A DNA stretch of 64,000 nt from Echinicola vietnamensis DSM 17526 (GCF_000325705.1 NC_019904.1:566001-630000), one strand, 5' to 3'; shown: positions 55,095 to 64,000, numbered from the stretch's first letter. The notes: generated by a model from the letters alone, not told the origin. Program-made: numbers and translations.

Positions 55095-56906
55095 TTAGTT
55101 AAGATCTATGCGGTGGATTACCAGTTTATTTTCGCCTGTATTGCCTTCAGCATTATATACCCCTAGAGCCAAGGTGACATCTTTGCCATTAAATTGGGAC
55201 AAGTCATATGAAAAAGCGGCGTAACCTTCAGGATTTCCGGCCCCTCCATCTCCATGCTTAAATTTCCAGCAGCCATCCGCTGCGGCACTAGCTTCGTCTG
55301 CTGTATTGGACTGAGGTTCCAAATGGGTAACCGTACCGTTGTCTTCAATGGCGGTAAGCTTGAAATAGGTGAAATTATCACCAAAATTGCGTGTACTTAG
55401 TGTCAGCTGGTTGTTTCCAGCATCAATGGAAAACTTTGAGTATAAATAGGCTTCCGGCACCGTAGAACTTTCTTCAGGTGTATTGCGGGTTTTGATCAGG
55501 TAGCCTTCTGAAGGGAACACTTCCGGATCTTTTTTCAATGGAACAAAGAACCAATTTGCAGCAACATGATCCACCTCCCGCCATGCGCGGTATGCATCTA
55601 CGTAATTATCACGGTTACCACCTATTGGGCTGATGCCTGTAAAGGACAGTTTGGTATGTGGCATAGTGGAGCGTATGGTTTCTTGAGTCAGGTTCCAGCC
55701 CTCGATCACCTCGTTGCCTGGTAACCAGTCCCAATTCTCAACTTTTCGGTCGGCAAAACGAATGGCCCGCAGTACGAGTTGCTTCCAATAATCCCCTGTG
55801 GATTGCCTATATAAACCGACCGCTATGACTACTTCCTTACCTATATAGTCACTAAGATCAAACGCTACATCTCCATAGCTTCCAGAAGCATATGTCCTGT
55901 TTTCTCCAATCTTCATTGCAGTAGGCTCGGCTGCCGACAAATCCACTACCTGTACGCCAAAGTAGGCCGGATTAGCTTCATCTGCATTGTGGGTGCTGAC
56001 CCTAAGTGACAAAATCTTATTATCCTCTGTAATCCTCTTACTACCATAGACATAAGAATCAAACACATTCAAATCTGCTGGATTACTACGCTCGTCTTCA
56101 TTATTTCTGATTTGGAGGGTAGTACCTTCATTTTGTTCTTGCCAGGCACCACGGAAATCCAACACCGACATGTAATTACAAGCCCAGTCCCATCGAGGAT
56201 AGGCATCCGCATTACGACCACCTCGGTATTCATTGTAATACCATTTTTCAGCTGTCAGGAGATCTGCATAGGTAAGTCCACGGAGAATTTCACTACTGCC
56301 CATCGTAATGTCAATGCCCGCCTCTCCATCTAAAAAATCTTCCGGACTAACGGTTTTGGTAATGGATTCATAATTTGCTTTGCTGAACGTAATGGTGTAC
56401 TCATCTACGATCAGGTTTTCTAGTGTATAGACACCGTCACTACCGGTAGTAGTTGTTCCGGCCACCCCCACACTGATGGTCACTCCTTCAAGTGGTTCGT
56501 CTCCGTTTTTCCCGTCCTTGATAGTTCCGGTAATCTTAGCTGAAGCAAACACCAACGATACATCCGCCGTAGCGATGTTATCATCATTGAACTTATCAAG
56601 ATTTATGGTATGGCTGACCGTAAGCCATCCCGACTTGGAAAACTTTACTGCACGTGTCTTTAACGTGACATCCTCAAAAAAATACTTCCCGTCACTTGCA
56701 GTGGTGACGGAAATTTCATCTTCCCCTACTCCGGCTAGGGTAACGTTTACATCTGCAATTGGCTCGCCATCGGCATCCGTAACGGTACCTGTGATGGTTC
56801 CCCTAGGTTCTGCCATGGGCTCATCCTCATCGACACAGGAGGTCACCGATAGCAAAACCGTACTTAGCAAGGCGATGTAAATAATCGCTCGTAGTTTTTT
56901 ACTCAT
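55095..56906 (-). CDS. Surface lipoprotein with two CPD-like domains
   Basis: 603-residue lipoprotein (VTSCVDEDEP, Cys24, acidic surface-export-like signal). Two carboxypeptidase-regulatory-like domains are repeated: TITGTVTDADGEPIADVNVT and KITGTIKDGKNGDEPLEGVT (about 36-115 and 128-205). The C-terminal 390 residues have two related jelly-roll-like parts (YGDVAFDLSDYIGKEVVIAV and YAAFSYDLSQFNGKDVTLAL), similar to carbohydrate-binding modules. It is first in the GH76 operon, 16 bp before GH76, and is the best candidate for its glycan-binding protein. Confidence 0.75.
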   Translation of the reverse strand: MSKKLRAIIYIALLSTVLLSVTSCVDEDEPMAEPRGTITGTVTDADGEPIADVNVTLAGVGEDEISVTTASDGKYFFEDVTLKTRAVKFSKSGWLTVSHTINLDKFNDDNIATADVSLVFASAKITGTIKDGKNGDEPLEGVTISVGVAGTTTTGSDGVYTLENLIVDEYTITFSKANYESITKTVSPEDFLDGEAGIDITMGSSEILRGLTYADLLTAEKWYYNEYRGGRNADAYPRWDWACNYMSVLDFRGAWQEQNEGTTLQIRNNEDERSNPADLNVFDSYVYGSKRITEDNKILSLRVSTHNADEANPAYFGVQVVDLSAAEPTAMKIGENRTYASGSYGDVAFDLSDYIGKEVVIAVGLYRQSTGDYWKQLVLRAIRFADRKVENWDWLPGNEVIEGWNLTQETIRSTMPHTKLSFTGISPIGGNRDNYVDAYRAWREVDHVAANWFFVPLKKDPEVFPSEGYLIKTRNTPEESSTVPEAYLYSKFSIDAGNNQLTLSTRNFGDNFTYFKLTAIEDNGTVTHLEPQSNTADEASAAADGCWKFKHGDGGAGNPEGYAAFSYDLSQFNGKDVTLALGVYNAEGNTGENKLVIHRIDLN

Positions 56907-57387
56907 TTGGTTAAATTTTAAGGGTTATTATTTAATTAACTTATTTTTTTTATCGATCTAAATGCATAATCGATTCAGCAATCCGATAAAGGCGAAAAAT
57001 AAATATAGAGTGGTTAATTTTCGGGTTAAAATGGGGTTAATAACCAAGAGAAATTTGTTAATCCAACAATAATATCATCAATAGGAAAGTTAGGGATTGG
57101 GGTTGGTACGGATAGTAATCAGATGACGCAGGCTATGAAGATTTGCGCTGATATTGATAGTAGGAAAACCCTTAAAAGCAATCACCTTAGACCTTTTTCT
57201 GTACAATTAAGTCTACAAGGTGATATGTATCTCCGAATCCCGTGCTGGGACCAAAGAATAAAAACTTTCTATCATCAAAGCTCAAGACTAGCATTTATTT
57301 TTTTAAAATATTTCACCCAATGTTCCCTTTTTATAGAATTTTCGTAAACTTTCAGTTTCTTAAAAATCAAAGTACTGAAATAATCAC
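56907..57387. other. Gene-free upstream region of the GH76 PUL
   Basis: 480 bp of AT-rich DNA between divergent genes. It should hold the promoter for the CPD lipoprotein operon; I found no exact TAnnTTTG box on the minus strand. A 74-codon plus-strand frame at 57123 has no protein-like features. The AATTTTCGAAAATT palindrome of the regulator promoter does not recur; only the shorter TAATTTTCG is seen at about 57013. Confidence 0.4.
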
Positions 57388-57882
57388 ATGGCTGTTTCTA
57401 AAAAAGAGCGAAGATTTTGGAAAATTATGTTTAACATGAGGCTGGAGAATTATCCCGAACATCATGACCATTTAAACTTAAGGGAAACTGATTTAGACAA
57501 TGAGGGCTTAGCTTTTTTGTGTGGACGTATCAAAACCGTTAATCGGTTAGATCTTGATCATTGCCTTATTGATGATGATGGCATCAAACACATCTCACAA
57601 ATAGCGCACATAGAAGAACTGAGATTAAAGGACGTGGCACTGAGTGATGCGGCAATCCCAGACTTGAATCGTTTAAAAACCTTACGTCTACTCCATTTGG
57701 GAGGTACTCAGATAAGCTGCGAAGGAGCGGCTCAGTTATCTAGCCTGACACACTTAAAAACACTGCTGATCACACCTGATATAATCAACAAGGAGGCTAT
57801 CGCATCTTTCAACGCAAGACACCCCGAGTGTGACCTGATAATCAATTATAAGTGTCATATTCCTGGAATAGAAAGGGAGTAG
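57388..57882 (+). CDS. Leucine-rich-repeat protein
   Basis: 164-residue protein without a signal peptide. Three to four LRR units of 22-25 residues are visible: VNRLDLDHCLIDDDGIKHIS, IEELRLKDVALSDAAIPDLN and LRLLHLGGTQISCEGAAQLS, of the RNase-inhibitor-like or cysteine-free bacterial type. This is a protein-interaction fold; partner unknown. It may be intact or a fragment of a longer LRR protein. Alternative start at 57427. Confidence 0.65.
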   Translation: MAVSKKERRFWKIMFNMRLENYPEHHDHLNLRETDLDNEGLAFLCGRIKTVNRLDLDHCLIDDDGIKHISQIAHIEELRLKDVALSDAAIPDLNRLKTLRLLHLGGTQISCEGAAQLSSLTHLKTLLITPDIINKEAIASFNARHPECDLIINYKCHIPGIERE

Positions 57883-57952
57883 CCAAAAGAAATGAGAGAA
57901 CTTTATGCTTGAATCGGAACAGGTCAATATGTTGGAGCTAGTCCATTTAGAC

Positions 57953-58314
57953 GGGTAAATATGTTCTACGCCACCTTTGGTTGCTATTTGGCCACGGATG
58001 AACGCCGATAAACACAGATAGGATGCTTAGGCATTGTAAATTCGTGTTCATCTCTTTTATCCGCGGCTTAACATAATTTATGCACATGCCTTTGGCTATC
58101 AAGAGGCTTCTCTGCAAAGCTTGAATTCATCTAGTCCATAAATAAAATGCCATTCTTTTAAGTAGGCTGCCTTCAGAAATAGGGTCAAGCAGGAAAGATG
58201 TGGGGTAGCCTATTTCGATGGGTAAATATGTTCTTCGCCACCTTTGGTTGCTATTTGGCCACGGTTGAACGTTGATAAACACAGATAGGATGCATAAGGC
58301 GTTGCAAATCCGTG
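57953..58314. repeat. Two diverged ~94-bp direct repeats, 267 bp apart
   Basis: 57953-58046 and 58220-58314 share GGGTAAATATGTTCT, CGCCACCTTTGGTTGC, TATTTGGCCACGG and AAACACAGATAGGATGC with scattered changes. Text such as GGCCACGG and GATAAACACAGAT is typical of dispersed non-coding repeats in Bacteroidota. No ORF spans them credibly. Confidence 0.75.
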
Positions 58315-58344
58315 GTATAGTGTATGATGTAAACTCGACAGTTA

Positions 58345-58389
58345 GCCCCAAAGGGGCGGCACATTCATAGCCATGGGTGAAGCCCATGG
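58345..58389. repeat. Double-hairpin dispersed repeat
   Basis: GCCCCAAAGGGGC (58345-58357) and CCATGGGTGAAGCCCATGG (58371-58389) make two adjacent hairpins. This matches a GCCCC-GGGGC plus CCATGGG repeat element common between genes in this phylum. Confidence 0.65.
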
Positions 58390-58452
58390 TAAATCAACCC
58401 ATTCAACGTCTTCCGTTTTAGCCGCATAGACCGCCCTATTCTCCACAACTTC

Positions 58453-58500
58453 CCGCTAAAACCCATTCTAGCGGATGGAGGAAAAGCATCGTTTTAGCGG
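58453..58500. repeat. Inverted-repeat element with CCGCTAAAAC arms
   Basis: Perfect 10-bp arms CCGCTAAAAC / GTTTTAGCGG bracket 28 bp that contain a further CTAGCGG and CCAT/ATGG pairing. No T-run; looks like a palindromic interspersed element. Confidence 0.6.
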
Positions 58501-58711
58501 TATGAAATTTTCTTTTATAAGACCATATCAAAAATCCTCCCCCAGAAATATTGCTTGATCCATGAAATCCTGGACTGGATTACTTCAAAATGGAGCAATC
58601 CCAAAATAAGAGGAGTGAGAATTCATGAGAATCGACTTTTTCGGGACAGAGGATTCAACAAAATTTAAAAATATTTTACGGCCCCTTTTTGTGTTCAAAT
58701 CGTATGCAAAT

Positions 58712-58747
58712 AAAAAAACCACTTACAATTTTTGATCGTAAGTGGTT
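58712..58747 (-). terminator. Terminator of tRNA-Asn
   Basis: AACCACTTAC / GTAAGTGGTT 10-bp stem followed on the minus strand by a seven-T run, 10 bp after the tRNA. Confidence 0.9.
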
Positions 58748-58756
58748 GATTTTCAG

Positions 58757-58830
58757 CTCCTCCTCTTGGGCTCGAACCAAGGACCCTCTGATTAACAGTC
58801 AGATGCTCTAACCAACTGAGCTAAGGAGGA
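58757..58830 (-). tRNA. tRNA-Asn (GTT)
   Basis: 74 nt. Acceptor TCCTCCT / AGGAGGA, anticodon arm CTGAC-TGTTAAT-.. read with anticodon GTT, T arm CTTGG-TTCGAGC-CCAAG, discriminator G as expected for Asn. CCA is not encoded. Confidence 0.95.
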
Positions 58831-58868
58831 ATTTTGTTGTTTTGTTAACCCATTCGTTTAACGTGATG

Positions 58869-58900
58869 CAAACATAGCAGGTTGTTTGTTTTTTTCCAAA
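58869..58900 (-). promoter_or_regulatory. Promoter of tRNA-Asn
   Basis: Minus strand TTTG (58900-58897), 20-nt spacer, TATGTTTG (58876-58869). Matches the Bacteroidota consensus and supports the same reading of the tRNA-Val array promoter. Confidence 0.85.
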
Positions 58901-58953
58901 CACCGAATCAAAAAAAGTACAACAAAATTTATTTCTACCTCGATTTCAGCAGC

Positions 58954-61503
58954 TTATTTTTCACCCGTTTCTTCACTAGGAGGAGCTTTTTCATCACCTT
59001 TAGTGGATGAATCACCTTTTTCTGAACCTGACGTTGGTTTGCTCCGAACACGAGATTTAGCCTCAGGCATGGATTTAATATAAAGGTCACGCTGCGGGAA
59101 TGGAATCTCGATTCCTTCCTCCGTGAAGCGCTTGTATATATCTTTCATCACATCATTCCTCATGTCCACCCAGGTATCGATATCGGCCACCCAAAAGAGT
59201 AAGCGATACTCCACCGCACTATCTGCAAAATTCTGTAAAAAAACACTTGGCCCTGGGACTTTAAGAATCCCCTCCCGTTCGAGCACTCCTTTGAGCACCC
59301 CTTCCACCTGCTCGGAATCAGAGCCATAGGCCACGCCAATGAACAATTCCACACGCCGCCGTTTGTTGGACAATGTCCAGTTGATCAGCTGCTGGGAGAG
59401 AAGGTCCCCGTTGGGCATGATGAGTTCGGAGCCATCATACCCTAAGATCTTACTGGCCCGAATCCCTACTTCCTTCACCACGCCACTTCTTCCTCCTACC
59501 TCAATGACATCTCCGATTTGCACAGGCCGCTCAAAGGCAAGGATAATTCCAGACACCAGATTGTTGATAATTGTCTGCAAGCCGAAACCGATCCCCACGG
59601 ATAGTGCCCCCAGTACTATAGCTACATTATCCAATGGAATCCCTGCTGCCGCAATGGCCAGCAAAAACCCTATCGTAAAAACTCCGAGTTTTATCAGCAA
59701 TATCGAAGACCCAAGGCGCTGTTTACGGTTAGCCGCCATTTTTTGGTCTTTCGCTTCGGCAAAATAGGAAATATACTTAGATATAATCCCTGCAATCCAG
59801 ATGATGATCACAAACGTCAATATACTGCCAAACGTAAAGGCACTTTCCCCTATTTTCCTTTCTTTGGCCAAAATAGCCGAGATATTTTCGTATAAATAAT
59901 CATAAATAGTCAAGTTGGTAGTCAGGTAGTAAAGCCATATTGCCGTAGCCAAAAACACAAAAATATTTCGGACTTTGCTGGTAATATCCTGAAAATCAAA
60001 ATAGGCTGTATATTCTGTAGAACTCTTTTTGCTCATTTCGATTTGTAGGTAAATCGCCTCCATGATCACCAGAACAAAAACATAAAGCCCCACTGCTTGC
60101 ATCAAGCTGGTCGTAGCTGCTACCCCTAATATCTTCGCCAAGCTATACCTCCCCAAAATATTGGACACTACGGAAAGCCCCTGAATAAGCAAAAACAATT
60201 GAATCAACAAAATCATATACTTGGGATAGGTGATATTGGACTTTTTGACCGCACCTATGATATTATAGCTAAGCCCTATCCCTAACAAGCTGAGTACAAG
60301 CAGTGCCCAACGCTCCTCATAAGCCGTCTCGATATATAAATTGCTTACACTGTAAATGATGAAAATAACCAGAAATACCCACCAATACACATAAACCTTC
60401 TTCTTCACATGAGGCTTAATCAGCACAGTAGTCACCAGCATCAGCAACCATAAGACTACCATAATCAGCACCACAGGTGGAGACCTAAAAAAGAATGTCG
60501 CCAAGGGCAAAACGATGATCATTGCCGACAACAATGGATTTCGCGGAACAAACTTGGTTCGCTGGAGGATGATATCAGCAAATTCCTTCTCTGACCGTAT
60601 ATGCCGTAACAGGTACCTGAACCAAATGAAAAAACCCAACACCATGACAGCTATCCACAGCATCACGGGACGACTCGCCTCAAGATATCCATTAAAGATA
60701 ATACTATTGATGATCACTGAATGCCTAATCACCCTAGATATCTCCTTGGTATTTCGATACGAACTAGGCTTCCATATATAGTTAATTTCCTTATTAAAAA
60801 GTGCCCTTTCCAGCACTCGTTCTCGCTCCCTAATCTCTTCTTCAAAATCCCGTAGGGAAATCAGTGCCCCTGAAAGACGGCTTTGATAATTTGCTAAATT
60901 TAGCTGACGCTCAACGTATAGGCTGTCACCTGTTTTAATGCGTCCTTTTAGCTCCTCAAGTTGACTCTGAAAGGCGGGAAGGATTTTTGGATCATCAATT
61001 TCTACTAACAGTACCTTATCCTTCTTAATGGCACGGAGGGAGTCGTACGCATTCAGCACCTCGGCATTTCTACTATCAAAATCTTCCTTCCATCTTTGTA
61101 GAATCCTATCCTGATAATTGGTGAAGTTACTTAGTGCATTGAGATAACGTAAATTGATATCCCGGTCTTTCACCTCGAGTCGCTCGCGGACTTTATTGAT
61201 ATTCTCCTCCACCCCTGGTAGATGGGTACTAATTTCCGTGGTATCGATGACCCTTCCCAGTATTTTATTGATGTGGTTAGTAGCTACGATATACTTCTCC
61301 ATGGTATGGATGACCGAATTAAGGCTCCGTTCCTCCTTGACAGTATCATTATCAGCAGTGGCCACCGAATCTTCGGTCAAATTAAGCAATGAGTCCCCTT
61401 TAGTGAGTATTTCTGTTGCCGTCTGGAAAGCCTGTCCCTCGAACACCAGCCCTAAAGCTAAAAAAGACATCAAAAACACGCGAAAACAAAGAAATGGTTT
61501 CAT
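58954..61503 (-). CDS. Large MscS/MscK-like mechanosensitive channel
   Basis: 849-residue inner-membrane protein. Signal peptide (VFEGQAF), a long periplasmic coiled-coil region (about 60-260), some eleven TM segments, then the MscS core: VLGALSVGIGFGLQTIINNL (pore helix), FERPVQIGDVIEVGGRSGVV, MPNGDLLSQQLINWTLSNKR, and the C-terminal alpha/beta domain. A polar tail (SGSEKGDSSTKGDEK) follows. Size and layout resemble MscK/YbdG-like large channels. It is unrelated to the small MscS at 7949 beyond the core and is monocistronic. Confidence 0.9.
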   Translation of the reverse strand: MKPFLCFRVFLMSFLALGLVFEGQAFQTATEILTKGDSLLNLTEDSVATADNDTVKEERSLNSVIHTMEKYIVATNHINKILGRVIDTTEISTHLPGVEENINKVRERLEVKDRDINLRYLNALSNFTNYQDRILQRWKEDFDSRNAEVLNAYDSLRAIKKDKVLLVEIDDPKILPAFQSQLEELKGRIKTGDSLYVERQLNLANYQSRLSGALISLRDFEEEIRERERVLERALFNKEINYIWKPSSYRNTKEISRVIRHSVIINSIIFNGYLEASRPVMLWIAVMVLGFFIWFRYLLRHIRSEKEFADIILQRTKFVPRNPLLSAMIIVLPLATFFFRSPPVVLIMVVLWLLMLVTTVLIKPHVKKKVYVYWWVFLVIFIIYSVSNLYIETAYEERWALLVLSLLGIGLSYNIIGAVKKSNITYPKYMILLIQLFLLIQGLSVVSNILGRYSLAKILGVAATTSLMQAVGLYVFVLVIMEAIYLQIEMSKKSSTEYTAYFDFQDITSKVRNIFVFLATAIWLYYLTTNLTIYDYLYENISAILAKERKIGESAFTFGSILTFVIIIWIAGIISKYISYFAEAKDQKMAANRKQRLGSSILLIKLGVFTIGFLLAIAAAGIPLDNVAIVLGALSVGIGFGLQTIINNLVSGIILAFERPVQIGDVIEVGGRSGVVKEVGIRASKILGYDGSELIMPNGDLLSQQLINWTLSNKRRRVELFIGVAYGSDSEQVEGVLKGVLEREGILKVPGPSVFLQNFADSAVEYRLLFWVADIDTWVDMRNDVMKDIYKRFTEEGIEIPFPQRDLYIKSMPEAKSRVRSKPTSGSEKGDSSTKGDEKAPPSEETGEK

Positions 61504-61692
61504 AAAATCGACAAGGTAATTTTAACTAAAAGTAACAAGAAATTTCGAGTGCAAAATTATCCCCTATAAGCAAAGTTGCCCACTTTTAACGAATTCTTGC
61601 CATCCTATCCTGCAAAATTTCCTTTAGCAAATTTTATTAACTTAAAATTTCAATAAACTTAACAGCCATTAGATTAATATTTCATATATCAT

Positions 61693-61700
61693 TAAATTTG
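61693..61700 (+). promoter_or_regulatory. -7 box (TAAATTTG) of the fucosidase gene
   Basis: TAAATTTG lies 45 bp before the GH29 ATG; no clear -33 TTTG is seen. Confidence 0.5.
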
Positions 61701-61745
61701 AACGGATGCATTAGGCAATCCGCGCTAATCAAGACCAAATAAGAT

Positions 61746-63080
61746 ATGAAAAACTGGAGCAAACTGCTATTCACACTTTTTCTATGCAGCCTGACCACCT
61801 GCAAACTCCTGGCTCAATCAACGCCAGAAGACCAAAAAATGCAATGGTTCAAAGATGCCAAACTAGGGATTTTCATCCATTGGGGCATCTATTCCGTAAA
61901 CGGCATCGATGAATCATGGTCGTTTTTTAACGATTACATTTCGTATGATGACTATATGAAACAGCTCGATGGTTTCACTGCCGCCAAATATGACCCTGAA
62001 AAATGGGCCAAGCTCATTAAATCCGCAGGTGCAAAATATGCCGTCATCACCGCCAAACACCATGATGGAGTTGCCCTTTGGGACAGCAAGGCAAGCGATC
62101 TGACGGTCGTCAAAAAGACTCCCGCCAAAAGAGACCTCATCCAACCTTTCATGGAAGCCCTTGAAAAAGAAGGCCTCAAAAAAGGCCTCTATTATTCGGT
62201 CTTGGATTGGTCTCATCCAGATTATGACCGAAAAACCCGCACGAAATACCGCTACAAAAATGATTCTGAGCGGTTCCAAAAGTTTGTTGATTTTAACTTC
62301 CAGCAATTGGAAGAGCTTTCCTTGAATTTTAACCCCGACCTTTACTGGTTTGATGGTGATTGGGAACACAAAGCCGAAGAATGGAGAAGCCAAGAACTTA
62401 AAGACCAATTGCTCGAATGGAACCCGAACGTCATCGTCAACTCCCGCATCGGAGGAGATCTCGGTGATTACGCCACTCCTGAACAAGGCGTCCCAGTCAC
62501 CCGCCCTAGCAGCAACTACTGGGAACTCTGCCTCACCATGAACAACAGCTGGGGCTTCCAGCACAACGACCACAATTACAAAAGCCCTAATGAGCTTTTA
62601 AGGATATTTGTCGACTGCCTCCACATGGGCGGCAATCTGCTGCTGGACATCGGCCCCAAGCCTGACGGAACCATCCCGAGTGAAGCGGTCAATATCCTAG
62701 AAGCCTTCGGAAGATGGACTGACAAACACGCCGCAGCCATCTATGACACCCAAGCAGGAATTCCAGAGGGCCACGTTTACGCTCCCACCACCTTGTCCAA
62801 AGACCGAAAAACCCTTTATATCTACCTGGATTACAAGGTAAACGAATCTCTGGTCATCAAGGGACTAAAAAACAAGATCAACCGAATTTGGGTAGTAGGC
62901 AACGGAACCAAACTCGAGCACAGGGAAGTGGGCAAGCAATACTGGAGCGCTGTTCCAGGCCTAAAATACATCGATATTCCTGAAAGTGTTTACGACAAAG
63001 ACATTACGGTGATTGCCGTACTGCTGGACGGAGAAGTCGACCTCTACAGAGAAAAAGGCCAGGTAATCGAAAGCAACTAA
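61746..63080 (+). CDS. Secreted alpha-L-fucosidase, GH29
   Basis: 444-residue enzyme with a signal peptide (SLTTCKLLAQ; the Cys could also be lipidated). GH29 barrel: WFKDAKLGIFIHWGIYSVNG, YAVITAKHHDGVALWDSKAS, nucleophile candidate Asp203 in DLYWFDGDWEH, and MGGNLLLDIGPKPDGTIPSE, ending with a small beta domain. It releases L-fucose from glycans in the periplasm. Its promoter and terminator are its own. The released fucose could feed the FucP cluster at the other end of the window. Confidence 0.93.
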   Translation: MKNWSKLLFTLFLCSLTTCKLLAQSTPEDQKMQWFKDAKLGIFIHWGIYSVNGIDESWSFFNDYISYDDYMKQLDGFTAAKYDPEKWAKLIKSAGAKYAVITAKHHDGVALWDSKASDLTVVKKTPAKRDLIQPFMEALEKEGLKKGLYYSVLDWSHPDYDRKTRTKYRYKNDSERFQKFVDFNFQQLEELSLNFNPDLYWFDGDWEHKAEEWRSQELKDQLLEWNPNVIVNSRIGGDLGDYATPEQGVPVTRPSSNYWELCLTMNNSWGFQHNDHNYKSPNELLRIFVDCLHMGGNLLLDIGPKPDGTIPSEAVNILEAFGRWTDKHAAAIYDTQAGIPEGHVYAPTTLSKDRKTLYIYLDYKVNESLVIKGLKNKINRIWVVGNGTKLEHREVGKQYWSAVPGLKYIDIPESVYDKDITVIAVLLDGEVDLYREKGQVIESN

Positions 63081-63116
63081 CATCCATAAGCCTTCTTCTA
63101 CATCCATTGACACAAA

Positions 63117-63151
63117 AGAGATTGCCCCTCTATCGGGCAAACTCTTTTTTT
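63117..63151 (+). terminator. Terminator of the fucosidase gene
   Basis: AGAG-A-TTGCCC / GGGCAA-A-CTCT stem, 7-nt loop, then a run of eight or more T. Confidence 0.9.
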
Positions 63152-63343
63152 GTGGCTTTACCCAACCCATTATCTGACCATTTTTCCATCAAACAAAGCC
63201 ATTTTGACAGTAAAACACAGCGAAAAAACAAAATAACAGCCAAAAAGTCAGGTAAAATGGTTAAAAATCCGATTGGTACAAAATTCACTGTAGTATGAAC
63301 AGAATCAAATAAAACAATTCAAAAACTAAAAAATCATACTACT

Positions 63344-63772
63344 ATGAAACTTGTAAGATATAATCACTTAGAGCCAAATTATCCTTCTACCTTTGGCGGT
63401 CTATTGGACAAGTTCTTTAACGACTCCATCAACACCAATACGCAGAAATTCATCCCTTCGGTGGACATTTCTGAAGATGACAAGGGTTATGAAGTAGAAC
63501 TTTCTGTCCCAGGCGTTAAAAAAGAAGATTTCAACATTGACTTGGTAGATGGTAAATTGACCATCTCTGGTGAACGAAAAAGCAAAGAAACCCAAGAGGG
63601 CAAAAACTATCACACCATCCAAACGCAATACGGATCCTTCAGCCGATCATTCTTCCTTCCAGAGGATGTCTCTCCAGACAAAATCGAAGCGAAATATGAA
63701 GATGGCATTTTGAAGGTAACGCTACCTAAGAGTGAGAAAAAGGTGCTAAAATCATCCATTGAAGTAAAATAA
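63344..63772 (+). CDS. Small heat-shock protein, Hsp20/alpha-crystallin family
   Basis: 142-residue ATP-independent chaperone that holds unfolding proteins. N-terminal arm (LLDKFFNDSINTNTQKF), alpha-crystallin domain (FIPSVDISEDDKGYEVELSV; VDGKLTISGERKS; YGSFSRSFFLPEDV; KYEDGILKVTLPKSE) and a short C-terminal IEV motif. Monocistronic, with its own terminator. Confidence 0.95.
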   Translation: MKLVRYNHLEPNYPSTFGGLLDKFFNDSINTNTQKFIPSVDISEDDKGYEVELSVPGVKKEDFNIDLVDGKLTISGERKSKETQEGKNYHTIQTQYGSFSRSFFLPEDVSPDKIEAKYEDGILKVTLPKSEKKVLKSSIEVK

Positions 63773-63775
63773 TTG

Positions 63776-63804
63776 ATAAGTGGGGAAACCCACTTATTTT
63801 TTTT
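63776..63804 (+). terminator. Terminator of hsp20
   Basis: Perfect 9-bp stem ATAAGTGGG / CCCACTTAT with GAAA loop and eight T. Confidence 0.95.
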
Positions 63805-63980
63805 GAGTTTAATATAAGAGAGGCTTTCCCCTCCCATCAGCCATTCGCTAAAATTGCAATTTCCTTTGTTAAAAGGTGTTAAATAAGGTATTTTATAATG
63901 ATCTTTACGCGATATTTGGGAACAAACCCTATGCTTAATCGTGTATTTGTTACAGTAACCAAACTAAAAAGGAGAAAAAC

Positions 63981-64000
63981 ATGAATAGAAAGCAATTCTT
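63981..64000 (+). CDS. Start of a gene cut by the window edge
   Basis: AAGGAG lies 6-8 bp before an ATG at 63981, giving MNRKQF before the window ends. The Shine-Dalgarno is unusually good for this phylum. Product unknown. Confidence 0.5.

Noticed and set aside
57123..57347. 74-residue frame in the PUL upstream region
   Set aside because: No ribosome site, no homology-like features, and atypical composition; more likely part of the regulatory gap.
58127..58387. Minus-strand 86-residue frame
   Set aside because: It lies across the dispersed repeats at 58220-58389 and has repeat-derived text only.
1..64000. Insertion sequences or prophage
   Set aside because: No transposase, integrase or phage structural gene is visible; mobile signals are limited to the tRNA/GIY-YIG array and small repeats.

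Overview
The window reads as a chromosomal segment of a Bacteroidota bacterium, most likely a Cyclobacteriaceae member of the Echinicola/Algoriphagus type. The evidence is two SusC/SusD polysaccharide-utilisation loci (PULs), many signal-peptide lipoproteins, weak Shine-Dalgarno sites, and several promoters of the Bacteroidota form TTTG-N19/20-TAnnTTTG. The taxon is inferred; no rRNA is present.

Layout. 0.35-5.3 kb: a sugar-catabolism cluster, probably L-fucose (Zn-alcohol dehydrogenase, FucP-type symporter, aldo/keto reductase on -, LacI-type regulator divergent on +). 5.5-6.7 kb: RhlE-type DEAD-box helicase. 7.0-9.6 kb: a membrane-protein trio (TRADD-N-associated TM-like protein, small MscS channel, VIT/CCC1 transporter). 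9.7-25.8 kb: a full arabinan PUL on -, in transcription order SusC, SusD, DUF3823 lipoprotein, two GH43, GH127, GH97, GH51, ribulokinase. 26.3-29.1 kb: M1-family peptidase and an orphan lipoprotein. 29.3-30.9 kb: a TetR pseudogene and an unusual array of tRNA-Val genes, tRNA-like sequences and three small GIY-YIG nuclease genes, including an exact 385-bp tandem duplication. 31.0-35.4 kb: ALDH7-type dehydrogenase, two secreted orphans, and a HipA-like kinase/DUF3037 pair. 35.6-41.9 kb: RND efflux operon (adaptor, pump, TolC-like) with a small secreted orphan upstream. 42.4-56.9 kb: a second PUL on - (two-CPD lipoprotein, GH76, SusC, SusD, DUF3823, TIM-barrel GH-like lipoprotein) facing a + strand regulator that joins a lectin-like/kelch sensor, one membrane segment and a SARP-like DNA-binding module in one chain. 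57-58.7 kb: LRR protein and gene-poor DNA rich in dispersed repeats. 58.7-64 kb: tRNA-Asn, large MscS/MscK-like channel, GH29 alpha-L-fucosidase, Hsp20, and the start of one more gene.

How the genes work together. PUL 1 should import and dismantle arabinan or arabinogalactan side chains, passing L-arabinose to ribulokinase; isomerase and epimerase are not in the window. PUL 2, with GH76, points to alpha-mannan or a mannose-containing glycan. Fucose released by a GH29 enzyme could feed the FucP/dehydrogenase cluster, although the two lie at opposite ends. In both PULs a hairpin follows the DUF3823 gene, separating the binding/import genes from the enzyme genes.

Most notable are the tRNA-Val/GIY-YIG array with chimeric tRNA-like copies and the one-piece kelch-TM-SARP regulator beside the GH76 PUL. 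All functions are inferred from reading the sequence; no database search was run.
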